A stretch of 64,000 nt of DNA, taken from positions 186,001 to 250,000 of the forward strand of contig DDKB01000008.1 of assembly GCA_002339675.1 (NCBI GenBank), in the 5' to 3' direction. Below are positions 9,477 to 17,256 of this stretch, one piece after another (position 1 is the first letter of the stretch; the number at the start of each line of letters is the position of its first letter). The notes under the pieces were generated by a model. It searched no databases, was not told where the DNA came from, and was given only the letters and a program-made list of their open reading frames with translations. This stretch comes from Stutzerimonas stutzeri. GTDB lineage: Bacteria; Pseudomonadota; Gammaproteobacteria; Pseudomonadales; Pseudomonadaceae. A program made the translations under genes and the position numbers.

Positions 9477-10715
9477 ATGGATTCGCGTATGTCTAGCACC
9501 CCCGCCAAGAAAAAGATCGGTGTCTCCGGCACAGGCATGATCGCCCACTGTTTCGTCAGGCTGATCAAGCAGCACTACCCGGACCTCGAGATCACCCGGG
9601 TCCTGACCCGCCGGCCGCTCAACTCCCTCACCGATTTTCCGTTGCCGGATCGACTAACCAACTCCATCGACCAACTGGTCGATAACGCCGAGTTGATCGT
9701 CGAGTGCAGCGGTGATGTGTTTCATGGCACGGAGGTCATCGAGCGCGCCTTGGAAGCCGGCTTGCCGGTGGTCACGGTCAATGCCGAGCTGCAGGTCACA
9801 ACGGGTTCCTACCTGGCCGGCAAGGGCTTGCTGACCGAGGCCGAAGGCGACCAGCCCGGCTCGCTTGCGGCGCTGCACGAGGAGGCGCTGATGATGGGCT
9901 TCCGGCCGCTGGTCTACGGCAACATGAAGGGCTATCTGAACCACGATCCGTCACCTGCAGACATGGCCTACTGGTCGAAGCGTCAGGGCATCAGCATCGA
10001 CCAGACCACCTCATTCACTGACGGCACCAAGGTCCAGATCGAGCAGGTCATCGTTGGCAACGGGTTGGGCGCGACCATCACCCGTCAGGGGCTGGAGGGC
10101 CTGGCATCGACCAACCTGACCGAGACCGGCAACCTGTTGGGCATGATGGCCGAGCGCCTGGGGCAGCCGTTCGTGGACTACGTCATTCCGTCCGGCTATC
10201 CGGCGGGCGGCGTGTTTCTTGTCTGTCGGCACGATACGAGCCAACAGGCCGCGATCGAATACTTCAAGCTTGGGCCGGGGCCTTATTACACGTTGGTGCG
10301 GCCGTTCCATCTGTGCTCGCTGGAAGTCGGCAAGACCGTGCGCCGTGTGCTCAACGGTGGTGGTGTGCTGCTTAACAACTCCACCGCACCGACGCTGGGT
10401 GTGGGCGCGATCGCCAAGCGGGCAATGCGGCCGGGCGAGCTGGTCGAGCGCGGCATTGGTGGCTTCCAGTTCCGTGGCGAGGCGCTCAAGCTCGACCAGA
10501 ACCCGGAGCACGTGCCGATCGGCCTGCTGCGCAAGACGGCGCTCAAGCGCGCGGTCGAGCCGGGTCAGCTGATCACTTTCGACGACGTGGACCTCCTGCC
10601 CAGTCGTGCGCTGGACATCGTAATCCAGCAGCGCGACGAGCGTGTCGAACGGGCAAAGCGCGAGCGCCTGGCCGCCCCGATGATGCCGGACGGAATGCTG
10701 GCGGTCGGTAGCTGA
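9477..10715 (+). CDS. Homoserine-dehydrogenase-like oxidoreductase with C-terminal SAF domain
   Basis: 412-aa predicted NAD(P)-dependent oxidoreductase of unknown substrate. The N-terminus has a Rossmann nucleotide-binding segment (KKKIGVSGTGMIA) and a homoserine-dehydrogenase-like core (VECSGDVFHGTEVIERALEAG, VVTVNAELQVTTG). The C-terminal part (about residues 320-400: GVGAIAKRAMRPGELVERGIGG ... VEPGQLITFDDVDL) looks like an SAF domain as in AFP-like and FlgA-type proteins. This domain pairing occurs in the group annotated as predicted homoserine dehydrogenase with SAF domain. ATG 9489 is an alternative start. It stands alone, convergent with the TRAP operon 80 bp away. True homoserine dehydrogenase activity should not be assumed. 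Confidence 0.75.
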   Translation: MDSRMSSTPAKKKIGVSGTGMIAHCFVRLIKQHYPDLEITRVLTRRPLNSLTDFPLPDRLTNSIDQLVDNAELIVECSGDVFHGTEVIERALEAGLPVVTVNAELQVTTGSYLAGKGLLTEAEGDQPGSLAALHEEALMMGFRPLVYGNMKGYLNHDPSPADMAYWSKRQGISIDQTTSFTDGTKVQIEQVIVGNGLGATITRQGLEGLASTNLTETGNLLGMMAERLGQPFVDYVIPSGYPAGGVFLVCRHDTSQQAAIEYFKLGPGPYYTLVRPFHLCSLEVGKTVRRVLNGGGVLLNNSTAPTLGVGAIAKRAMRPGELVERGIGGFQFRGEALKLDQNPEHVPIGLLRKTALKRAVEPGQLITFDDVDLLPSRALDIVIQQRDERVERAKRERLAAPMMPDGMLAVGS

Positions 10716-10795
10716 CAGCCGCCAGCACGGCGCAAGGCGAAGCAGCGGTCGCAACCTCCCGAAGGGCTCGTCTGCCGAGCCCATGGAGTCACCGG

Positions 10796-12091
10796 CTACA
10801 CGGCGTAGCCGAGCACCCGTGGCAACCAGAGCGCGATCTCCGGGAATACCGCAACCAGCACCAGTGCGCTTCCCATCACCAGCACAAACAACAGGGCCCA
10901 ACCGACGGTCTGTTCCAACCGTATGCGGGCGACTTCGGCGGTCACCATCAAATTGATCGCGACTGGCGGAGTGAACTGGCCAATGGCGATGTTCATCGCC
11001 AGCAAGATGCCGAACCACACCGGATTCCAGCCGAAGTGCTGCATGACCGGGATGAGGATCGGCATCAGGATGAGGTAGATGGAAATCGCATCCAGCAGCA
11101 TGCCGGCCAGCAGTACGGCGACCATCACCAGGGCCAGCAGTACCACGCCGTTGTTCGATAGCGAGATCAGCCACTCGGCGAGATGGCGGAAGGTACCGAG
11201 CATGGTGCCAGCCCAGGCGAAAATACCTGCCAGGGCGATGATCAGCATCACCACCCCGGAGATCACCGCCGCCTCGCCGCAGAGGCGCCAGAGGTTGCGC
11301 CAGTCCAGTTCGCGGGTGACGAACAAGCCGACAATCACGCCGTAGGTCACGCCCGCGACCGCAGCTTCGGTCGGGGTGAACAGTCCGCTGCGCAAGCCGC
11401 CAAGGATCAGTACCGGTGCGAATAGTGCTGGCAGCGCCTGACGGAAGCTCTCGCCCAAGGGCGGGCGCTCGGCCTCTTCGGGGTTTTCCCAGCCATAGCG
11501 GCGCGCCAACAGCCAGGCGGGCAGCAGCAGCACGCCGCCGGCGATCAGGCCGGGAAACAGTCCGGCGGCAAACAGGGCACGAAGGTCCACACCGGGCACG
11601 ACGATGGAGTAGAGGATCAGCGCGATCGAGGGCGGGATCAGAATCGCCGTGGAGGCCGAGGCGGCGATCAGCGTGGCGGAAAAGGGCTTAGGGTAACCGG
11701 CGCGGGTCATGCTCGGCAGCATCACCATGGCTACGGCGGCGGCATCTGCCGGACCGGAGCCGCTCATGCCGCCCATGATCAGGCACACCAGGATGGCAAC
11801 CATCGCCAGACCGCCATGGCGCGGGCCAATCAGCGCCTGCGCGAAGCGCACCAGGCGCAGGGCGACACCTGATTTTTCGAATACCAGCCCGGTCAGGATA
11901 AACAGCGGAATGGCGATCAGGGGATATTTGGCGACCCCGTTAAAGGTGTTGGTACCGAGCGTGGCGAGCATGTCCGGCGACAACCCGGCAAGGATGCCGA
12001 TGGCGCCAGACAGTGCCAGGGAGAACGCGACCGGCACGCCGATCAACAGCAGCAGCAGGAAGCTGGCGAGCATCCACAGGTCAGGGCTCAT
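10796..12091 (-). CDS. dctM: TRAP transporter large permease (DctM family)
   Basis: Large inner-membrane subunit of a tripartite ATP-independent periplasmic transporter, 431 aa with about 12 hydrophobic helices; it forms the ion-driven transport channel. Family features: N-terminal LLLLLIGVPVAFSLALSG, the MGGMSGSGPADAAAVAMVMLPSM segment, ILIPPSIALILYSIV and QFTPPVAINLMV near the C-terminus. Its start overlaps the dctQ stop by 11 bp, so the two subunits are probably translationally coupled. The substrate is set by DctP and is not clear; C4-dicarboxylates or other organic acids are typical for the family. Confidence 0.93.
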   Translation of the reverse strand: MSPDLWMLASFLLLLLIGVPVAFSLALSGAIGILAGLSPDMLATLGTNTFNGVAKYPLIAIPLFILTGLVFEKSGVALRLVRFAQALIGPRHGGLAMVAILVCLIMGGMSGSGPADAAAVAMVMLPSMTRAGYPKPFSATLIAASASTAILIPPSIALILYSIVVPGVDLRALFAAGLFPGLIAGGVLLLPAWLLARRYGWENPEEAERPPLGESFRQALPALFAPVLILGGLRSGLFTPTEAAVAGVTYGVIVGLFVTRELDWRNLWRLCGEAAVISGVVMLIIALAGIFAWAGTMLGTFRHLAEWLISLSNNGVVLLALVMVAVLLAGMLLDAISIYLILMPILIPVMQHFGWNPVWFGILLAMNIAIGQFTPPVAINLMVTAEVARIRLEQTVGWALLFVLVMGSALVLVAVFPEIALWLPRVLGYAV

Positions 12092-12557
12092 CGGTGAGCC
12101 TCCCGCGAAGCCGGTCCAGGGTCATCTGGCTTAGGCGAACCATCATCAGCAAGGCCAGCAGGGGCAGCCAGACGACATACCACCAGTTCGGCAACCCAAG
12201 ACCGGGGGATTGCGATTCCCACTGGAATTCCTCCAGGGCGAACTGGCCGCCAAACCAGGCCACCAGGCCCAGCACCAGCATACCGGCCAGCCACTGAAGC
12301 AGGATCAGCGGTATGCGCAGCCGCGGGAGCAGGCGCTCCAGGAAACCGATGCGGATGTGTCGGTTGCTGCGCATGGCCACCGAGGCACCGGCAAACGTGA
12401 GGATTACCAGGAGAAATACCGAAATCTCCTCGGTAAAGGCAAACGAGGCATCAGTGAAATAACGGACGACCACATTAGCCAGGCTGATCAGGCTGATGAT
12501 CACCAACGCCAATGTGGCGAGCACGCGCTCGAGGTGCGCGTCCTGTCGATTGTTCAT
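12081..12557 (-). CDS. dctQ: TRAP transporter small permease (DctQ family)
   Basis: Four-helix membrane subunit that pairs with DctM. The frame is open further upstream, but ATG 12557 (MNNRQDAHLERVLATLALV) has a GGGGA ribosome binding site and gives 158 aa, the usual size. Helices are visible at LATLALVIISLISLANVVVRYF, EEISVFLLVILTFAGASVAM, IPLILLQWLAGMLVLGLVAW and WWYVVWLPLLALLMMV; the sequence before the third helix (RSNRHIRIGFL) is typical. Second gene of the minus-strand dctPQM operon. Confidence 0.9.
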   Translation of the reverse strand: MNNRQDAHLERVLATLALVIISLISLANVVVRYFTDASFAFTEEISVFLLVILTFAGASVAMRSNRHIRIGFLERLLPRLRIPLILLQWLAGMLVLGLVAWFGGQFALEEFQWESQSPGLGLPNWWYVVWLPLLALLMMVRLSQMTLDRLRGRLTDEP

Positions 12558-12571
12558 GGAGTTCCCCAAAC

Positions 12572-12594
12572 CCCGGTGGCGTCGCGCCACCGGG
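12572..12594 (-). other. Intercistronic hairpin between dctP and dctQ
   Basis: A perfect 10-bp stem, CCCGGTGGCG / CGCCACCGGG, with a TCG loop, fills the 48-bp gap between the dctP stop and dctQ start. There is no T tract. In many transporter operons such a stem protects the upstream binding-protein message and sets a higher binding-protein to permease ratio; that role is inferred here. Confidence 0.55.
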
Positions 12595-12605
12595 TACAAC
12601 CTGTA

Positions 12606-13601
12606 TTACTGGGCGACGGCGGTACGAGCGGCCTCGACCAGGTCGTTACCGATCTTCGGTGCCCACTTTTCATGCACGCTGCGGGTTGCGTCGACGAAGG
12701 CCTGATGTTCAGCCTCGCTCAGCTCGGTCACTTCGACCCCGCGGGAGCGGATATCCTCCAGGCGCTTGGCCTCACTGCTGCGCGACAACTCGATTTCCCA
12801 TTTGCCGGCATCGATCGCGGCCTGCCGCAGCAGCTCGCGGTCGGCTTCGGGGAGCCCTTTCCAGACGCGCTGGTTGACCGCGAAAATCAAGGGGTCGGCC
12901 ATGTAGTGCCAGAGTGTCAGGTGCTTCTGCCCGACCTGATCGACACGGGCCACGTCGAATACGGACAGCGGGTTTTCCTGGCCGTCGACCGCGCCGGTGG
13001 TGAGCGCCGGCTTTGCATCGGCCCAGCTCATCTGGGTCGGATTGGCGCCCAGTGCGCTAAAGGTGTCCTGAAACAGGGGCGATCCGACCACGCGAATCTT
13101 GAGGCCTTTCAGATCGGCCGGGGTTTTGACCTGCTTGACCGAGTTGGAGATTTCGCGGAACCCGTTTTCACCCCAGGCCAGGGGCACGATGCCGCGCTTC
13201 TCGATGGCAGCGAATGCCTGCTTGCCGGCCTCGCCGCCGGTGATGGCGTCGAGGTCCGCGCTGTCGGCCATCAGGAACGGCAGCGAGAAGAGGTTCAGCT
13301 CCGTCACCTGCGGCGACCAGTTGATGGTCGAGCCGACGGCCATATCGATGAGCCCGGAGCGCATGGCGGAAAACTCCTTGGTCTGGTCCCCGGCGACCAG
13401 CTGGGCGTTGGGGTAGACACGCAACGTGATTTCACCGTTGGAGCGTTCCTGGACCAGGTCGGCCCATTTCTGCGCCGCCTGGCCCCAGGGAAAGGCATCG
13501 GACAGCACGGTGGAGACAGAATATTCGCGGGCCATGGTCGAGAAACTCGCGGACAGGGCGGCCGCGGCGGCCAGGGCAGTGAGGCAGCGGGTCAGTTTCA
13601 T
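12606..13601 (-). CDS. dctP: TRAP transporter periplasmic substrate-binding protein (DctP family)
   Basis: 331-aa periplasmic receptor that delivers substrate to DctQM. A Sec signal peptide (MKLTRCLTALAAAAALSASFSTMA) precedes a mature protein with DctP-family features: KWADLVQERSNGEITLRVYPNAQL, the PADLKGLKIRVVGSPLFQDTF segment that holds the carboxylate-binding Arg, GAVDGQENPL and AVNQRVWKGLP. First gene of the operon, separated from dctQ by a stable hairpin. No DctB/DctD-like two-component genes are adjacent, and I see no convincing sigma-54 promoter in the 270 bp upstream. Ligand unknown; a carboxylic acid is likely. Confidence 0.92.
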   Translation of the reverse strand: MKLTRCLTALAAAAALSASFSTMAREYSVSTVLSDAFPWGQAAQKWADLVQERSNGEITLRVYPNAQLVAGDQTKEFSAMRSGLIDMAVGSTINWSPQVTELNLFSLPFLMADSADLDAITGGEAGKQAFAAIEKRGIVPLAWGENGFREISNSVKQVKTPADLKGLKIRVVGSPLFQDTFSALGANPTQMSWADAKPALTTGAVDGQENPLSVFDVARVDQVGQKHLTLWHYMADPLIFAVNQRVWKGLPEADRELLRQAAIDAGKWEIELSRSSEAKRLEDIRSRGVEVTELSEAEHQAFVDATRSVHEKWAPKIGNDLVEAARTAVAQ

Positions 13602-13871
13602 GAGGCGTCCTTGTTCGGATCTGTTCTTGGTTGTTGTAGGTCGCGGGCGCGCAGCAAGGGCAGCGCGGCCGAATGGCGCTCGAGCCGTCGCCCACGGGTC
13701 ACGTGGACGAAGAGGACGCGGCGGCTGCGGCAGGTAGGCGCAGCGAAGCGCGAAGCACCGTTCGCCTTGTGGGCGGGCGGCGACCAGGCGTTGATCGACT
13801 GGTCGGACAACTATCGCAGAAGGCGTTTGCCAGCGCCATTACCGGATCGGTGCAAGGTGCGACTGCGCTGA

Positions 13872-14270
13872 TCAGGCGTCGCGCAGCAGGTCGTGGGCAT
13901 TGAGCAAGCCGTAGGCGATCTCGGGGTGCCGCTCCAGCGCACGACGGATCGCTGTCGGAATCGCCTGCCGGGTCTTGCGGCACAGGCCGGGCTGTTCGGT
14001 CAGCTCGATGCGAATGCCGCGCATGCTGCGCACTTCGTTCGGTCCCGGCGCGATGCTTAGTCGTATTCCCAGCTGGTCGAAGAGCCGCGCCTGCATGTGC
14101 TTGAGGTCGGCGAGGCTGTCCAGCGCCTCCAGGCGCGCCAACAAGCGATTCTCCTCGTGCCGGGTCAGTCGAAGAATACGAAGATCGCCCTCGGCGTCCT
14201 CCATCAGTCGATCACGCCCGCAAATACAGCTGGCCGGCGGGCAGGGCTGGCGCACTGGTGGATTGGTCAT
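13872..14270 (-). CDS. Conserved hypothetical protein with N-terminal Cys motif
   Basis: 132 aa, no function recognised. The N-terminus has three closely spaced cysteines (Cys10, Cys15, Cys17 in PCPPASCICGRD) that could bind a metal. The rest is helical and charged: LTRHEENRLLARLEALDSLADLKHMQARLFDQLG, then RGIRIELTEQPGLCRKTRQAIPTAIRRALERHPEIAYGLLNAHDLLRD. The GLCRKTR piece adds a fourth cysteine. Composition and codon phase look like a real gene, and I have an impression of similar proteins across Pseudomonas. It lies between the TRAP operon and the DoxX gene on the same strand, 115 bp from the latter. Confidence 0.65.
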   Translation of the reverse strand: MTNPPVRQPCPPASCICGRDRLMEDAEGDLRILRLTRHEENRLLARLEALDSLADLKHMQARLFDQLGIRLSIAPGPNEVRSMRGIRIELTEQPGLCRKTRQAIPTAIRRALERHPEIAYGLLNAHDLLRDA

Positions 14271-14385
14271 TGGCGACGGGCCCCGGCAACTGCTCGCGCT
14301 AGGCGCCGGTCGAGGCTAGCTGCGAGGCAGCCGTGCCGGTGCGAGAAGGCCATCGCCGGATTCCATAGCGTAGGTGTCATGGTCA

Positions 14386-14784
14386 TCAGTGGAGGCGGCT
14401 GCCGCTTCCTCCGACGCTGTATCGGCCCGCGCCCAGCAGTGCGATGGCGATCGACCCAAACAGGAACAGTCCCTGCAGTTCGAGTGACCAGCCCCCCATC
14501 TTGTTCAGCGCGAGCAAATCCTGCATGTGCGCCAGGCCGAAGGCGACGACCATATTGCCCACCATCAGCAGCGCGCCCACCCGCGTATAAAAGCCGAGGA
14601 TGACCAGGATCGGCCCGACCAACTCGCCAAGATAGACGCCATAAGCGAGGACTCCGGGCAGCCCGTGGCCGCCCAGCATGCCGGCTATCCCGCCGACTCC
14701 ATGCTGGAGCTTGAAGATGCCATGCAGCAGCATCAACAGGCCAACCGAAACCCTCAACACCAGTTTCCCCACGTCGTCGGTCAT
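14386..14784 (-). CDS. DoxX-family inner-membrane protein
   Basis: 132-aa membrane protein of the DoxX/YqjF-like family with four hydrophobic helices. Signature pieces are LVLRVSVGLLMLLHGIFKLQHG, GVYLGELVGPILVILGFYTRVGALLMVGNMVVA and LELQGLFLFGSIAIALLGAGRYSV. Start ATG 14784 was chosen over an upstream ATG at 14826 because GGAGAC precedes it at proper spacing and the protein then begins MTDDVGKLVLRV. Family members are linked to redox or sulfur chemistry in some bacteria, but the role here is unknown. Confidence 0.85.
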   Translation of the reverse strand: MTDDVGKLVLRVSVGLLMLLHGIFKLQHGVGGIAGMLGGHGLPGVLAYGVYLGELVGPILVILGFYTRVGALLMVGNMVVAFGLAHMQDLLALNKMGGWSLELQGLFLFGSIAIALLGAGRYSVGGSGSRLH

Positions 14785-14964
14785 GATCGTCTTGTCTCCA
14801 GGCGAAGGCTCCTCGTCAATGGACAAACATAGTCCAGCGCGGTTGCGTTTGCATCCGAGAGCCGCTGCACTTGATCGTGCTTGTTGCCAGCGGAGCTCCG
14901 GGGCTCCGGGCTACAGAGCGCCTCTCAACCAGAGCGACTTTGTGCCGACCGCTTCTGGCGAGCG

Positions 14965-14992
14965 GCCGGGATGGTTGGCTCCCGGCGCCAAC
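14965..14992. other. Two mutually exclusive hairpins in the 338-bp gap before tig
   Basis: The gap 14785-15122 between the divergent DoxX and tig genes has no gene I can support. Besides the tig promoter it contains two alternative stems: GCCGGGA (14965-14971) with TCCCGGC (14980-14986), and GTTGGC (14974-14979) with GCCAAC (14987-14992). The second uses the loop of the first, so they cannot both form. No T tract follows. They lie upstream of the predicted tig transcription start, so on the plus strand they would not be in the tig leader. Confidence 0.4.
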
Positions 14993-15037
14993 GTTATCAG
15001 GCCGCGGGGAGCCCATCGCCGGGCCTGGAACGGCAGG

Positions 15038-15066
15038 GTGACTTCTCCGGTTCGAGCCACTAGAAT
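15038..15066 (+). promoter_or_regulatory. Predicted sigma-70 promoter of tig
   Basis: -35 GTGACT (15038-15043) and -10 TAGAAT (15061-15066) with a 17-bp spacer, 57 bp before the tig start codon. Matches are 4/6 and 5/6 to the consensus. Confidence 0.5.
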
Positions 15067-15122
15067 GCTTGCCCATTCTGGGGCCGGAACGCCGGCTTAT
15101 GTCTGTGCAACGAGGAAAATCC

Positions 15123-16433
15123 ATGCAAGTTTCTGTTGAAAGCACCTCCGCTCTTGAGCGCCGCATGACCATTGGCGTGCCGGTCGAGCGCATCGAGACC
15201 GAAGTCAACAAGCGTCTGCAACAGACCGCCAGCCGTGCAAAGATTCCAGGTTTCCGTCCCGGCAAGGTGCCGATGAGCGTGATTCGCCAGCGTTACGAAG
15301 CCGCTGCACGCCAGGAAGCGCTGGGCGACCTGATCCAGGCAACCTTTTATGAGGCCGTGGTCGCTGAAAAGCTGAATCCGGCTGGCGCTCCGGCTGTCGA
15401 GCCGAAGGTGTTCGAGAAAGGCAAGGATCTGGAATATGTCGCCACGTTCGAAGTCTTTCCGGAATTCAAGGTGGCCGGTCTGGACGCCATTGAAGTCGAG
15501 CGCCTGCAAGCGGAAGTGGCTGATGCCGACGTCGACAATATGCTCGAGATCCTGCGCAAGCAGAACACCCGTTACGAGAAGGCCGAGCGCGCCGCAGAAG
15601 ACGGTGACCAGCTGAATATCGATTTCGTTGGCACGATCGACGGTGAAGCCTTCGCCGGCGGCTCCGCCCAGGGAACGCAGCTTGTGCTCGGCTCCGGCCG
15701 CATGATTCCGGGCTTCGAGTCGGCGCTGATCGGCGCTAAGGCCGGGGAAGAGCGGGTCATCAACCCGACGTTCCCGGACGACTACCAGAACCTCGACCTG
15801 GCCGGTAAGGCCGCCGAGTTCACGGTCAAGGTCAACAGCGTTGAAGCGGCTCAGCTTCCCGAGCTGAACGAAGCGTTTTTCGCCCAGTTCGGCGTGCAGG
15901 AAGGCGGCCTGGAAGGGTTCCGTGCCGAAGTGAAGAAGAACATGGAACGTGAGCTGCGCCAGGCCATCAAGACCAAGGTGAAGAATCAGGTCATGGACGG
16001 TCTGGTCAACGCCAACCCCATCGAGGTTCCGAAGGCGTTGATCGACAACGAAGTGAATCGCCTTCGCGTGCAGGCCGTCCAACAGTTCGGTGGCAACATC
16101 AAGCCTGACCAACTTCCGGCGGAGCTGTTCCAGGAGCAGGCCAAGCGCCGCGTCGTGCTGGGCCTGATCGTCGCTGAAGTCGTCAAGCAGTACGAACTGA
16201 AGCCTGACGACGCGCGTGTTCGCGAGCTCATCGAGGAAATGGCTTCGGCCTATCAGGAGCCCGAGCAGGTCGTGTCCTGGTATTACAAGAACGACGAGCA
16301 ATTGAACGAAGTCCGCTCGGTTGTGCTCGAAGAGCAAGTTGTAGATACTGTTCTGCAGCAGGCTAAAGTGACCGATAAATCGGTCTCCTACGAAGAAGCA
16401 GTGAAGCCCGCGGAAGCCCCGCAAGCCGCCTGA
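15123..16433 (+). CDS. tig: Trigger factor (ribosome-associated chaperone and prolyl isomerase)
   Basis: Binds the ribosome near the exit tunnel and shields nascent chains. ATG 15123 gives 436 aa (MQVSVESTSALERRMTIGV), has GAGGA upstream and matches the family N-terminus; the frame itself opens further upstream. The ribosome-docking signature GFRPGKVP is at about residues 43-50. An FKBP-like PPIase domain spans about 155-245 (GDQLNIDFVGTIDGEAFAGG ... LVLGSGRMIPGFESALIGAKAGEE), followed by the helical chaperone arms. First gene of the tig-clpP-clpX-lon block; a strong hairpin terminator follows, so clpP is probably expressed mainly from its own start. Confidence 0.98.
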   Translation: MQVSVESTSALERRMTIGVPVERIETEVNKRLQQTASRAKIPGFRPGKVPMSVIRQRYEAAARQEALGDLIQATFYEAVVAEKLNPAGAPAVEPKVFEKGKDLEYVATFEVFPEFKVAGLDAIEVERLQAEVADADVDNMLEILRKQNTRYEKAERAAEDGDQLNIDFVGTIDGEAFAGGSAQGTQLVLGSGRMIPGFESALIGAKAGEERVINPTFPDDYQNLDLAGKAAEFTVKVNSVEAAQLPELNEAFFAQFGVQEGGLEGFRAEVKKNMERELRQAIKTKVKNQVMDGLVNANPIEVPKALIDNEVNRLRVQAVQQFGGNIKPDQLPAELFQEQAKRRVVLGLIVAEVVKQYELKPDDARVRELIEEMASAYQEPEQVVSWYYKNDEQLNEVRSVVLEEQVVDTVLQQAKVTDKSVSYEEAVKPAEAPQAA

Positions 16434-16459
16434 GTCTCTTCAACCGTTTAATGCACTTT

Positions 16460-16491
16460 CATAAGCCAGCCTCGCGCTGGCTTATGTCTTT
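16460..16491 (+). terminator. Terminator after tig
   Basis: Perfect 11-bp stem CATAAGCCAGC (16460-16470) / GCTGGCTTATG (16476-16486) with a 5-base loop, followed by TCTTT. It sits 26 bp after the tig stop. Confidence 0.8.
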
Positions 16492-16520
16492 GCGGCGTGA
16501 CATAGGGAGTATCGTTGGAA

Positions 16521-17159
16521 ATGTCCGGCAATTCGTTTATGCAAGCACCTGAGATCCAGGCCGCGGGTGGGCTTGTGCCGATGGTCATCGAGCAGTCCGC
16601 TCGTGGCGAGCGCGCCTACGACATCTATTCCCGCCTCCTGAAGGAGCGGGTTATCTTCATGGTGGGTCAGGTAGAGGACTACATGGCCAACCTGATCGTC
16701 GCGCAGATGCTCTTCCTCGAGGCGGAAAACCCCGAGAAGGACATTCACCTGTACATCAACTCGCCGGGTGGCTCTGTCACCGCGGGCATGTCGATCTACG
16801 ACACCATGCAATTCATCAAGCCGGACGTGTCGACCATCTGTATCGGCCAGGCTTGCAGCATGGGCGCGTTGCTGCTGACCGGCGGCGCAGCAGGCAAGCG
16901 TTACTGCCTGCCGCATTCGCGAATGATGATTCACCAGCCGCTGGGTGGTTTCCAGGGCCAGGCGTCGGACATCGAGATTCACGCCCGTGAGATCCTCACG
17001 ATCCGCGAGCGCCTGAACAAGGTGATGGCCGCCCATACCGGGCAACCAATGGAAGTGATCGCCCGTGACACCGACCGCGATAATTTCATGAGTGGCGAAG
17101 AAGCCGTTAAATACGGACTGATCGACCAAGTCCTGGCTCAGCGGCAGATGGCCGTCTGA
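16521..17159 (+). CDS. clpP: ATP-dependent Clp protease proteolytic subunit ClpP
   Basis: Self-compartmentalised serine protease that forms 14-mers and degrades proteins fed by ClpX or ClpA. ATG 16521 gives 212 aa starting MSGNSF; a TTG six bases upstream (16515) is also possible since GGGAG lies at 16505-16509. The catalytic triad is visible as Ser113 in GQACSMGA, His138 in MMIHQPLGG and Asp187 in DTDRDNF, equal to the E. coli triad with a two-residue offset. Stands between tig and clpX; hairpins flank it on both sides, suggesting separate control of the three genes. Confidence 0.98.
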   Translation: MSGNSFMQAPEIQAAGGLVPMVIEQSARGERAYDIYSRLLKERVIFMVGQVEDYMANLIVAQMLFLEAENPEKDIHLYINSPGGSVTAGMSIYDTMQFIKPDVSTICIGQACSMGALLLTGGAAGKRYCLPHSRMMIHQPLGGFQGQASDIEIHAREILTIRERLNKVMAAHTGQPMEVIARDTDRDNFMSGEEAVKYGLIDQVLAQRQMAV

Positions 17160-17188
17160 TCTCACCGCATCGCGATATCCGGCTGTAG

Positions 17189-17210
17189 CGTGGGCTTGAA
17201 AAAGCCCACG
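17189..17210 (+). terminator. Hairpin between clpP and clpX
   Basis: Perfect 9-bp stem CGTGGGCTT / AAGCCCACG closing a GAAA tetraloop, 29 bp after the clpP stop. What follows (ATTGCCTTC) is not a good T tract, so it may be a partial terminator or an mRNA-processing barrier that lowers read-through into clpX. Confidence 0.5.
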
Positions 17211-17256
17211 ATTGCCTTCATCTTGTGTTTCAAGCCTTCCCGATTGGATCGATCGA

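Noticed and set aside
12210..13871. 553-codon plus-strand frame opposite dctQ and dctP
   Set aside because: Lies antisense to two genes with clear families; the product has no family character. Such mirror frames are common in high-GC DNA.
15030..15070. tRNA-like GGTTCGAGCC T-loop before tig
   Set aside because: No acceptor stem, anticodon loop or D-arm can be drawn around it; it falls between the tig -35 and -10 elements.
15060..16424. 454-codon minus-strand frame opposite tig
   Set aside because: Mirrors trigger factor codon for codon; no independent evidence.
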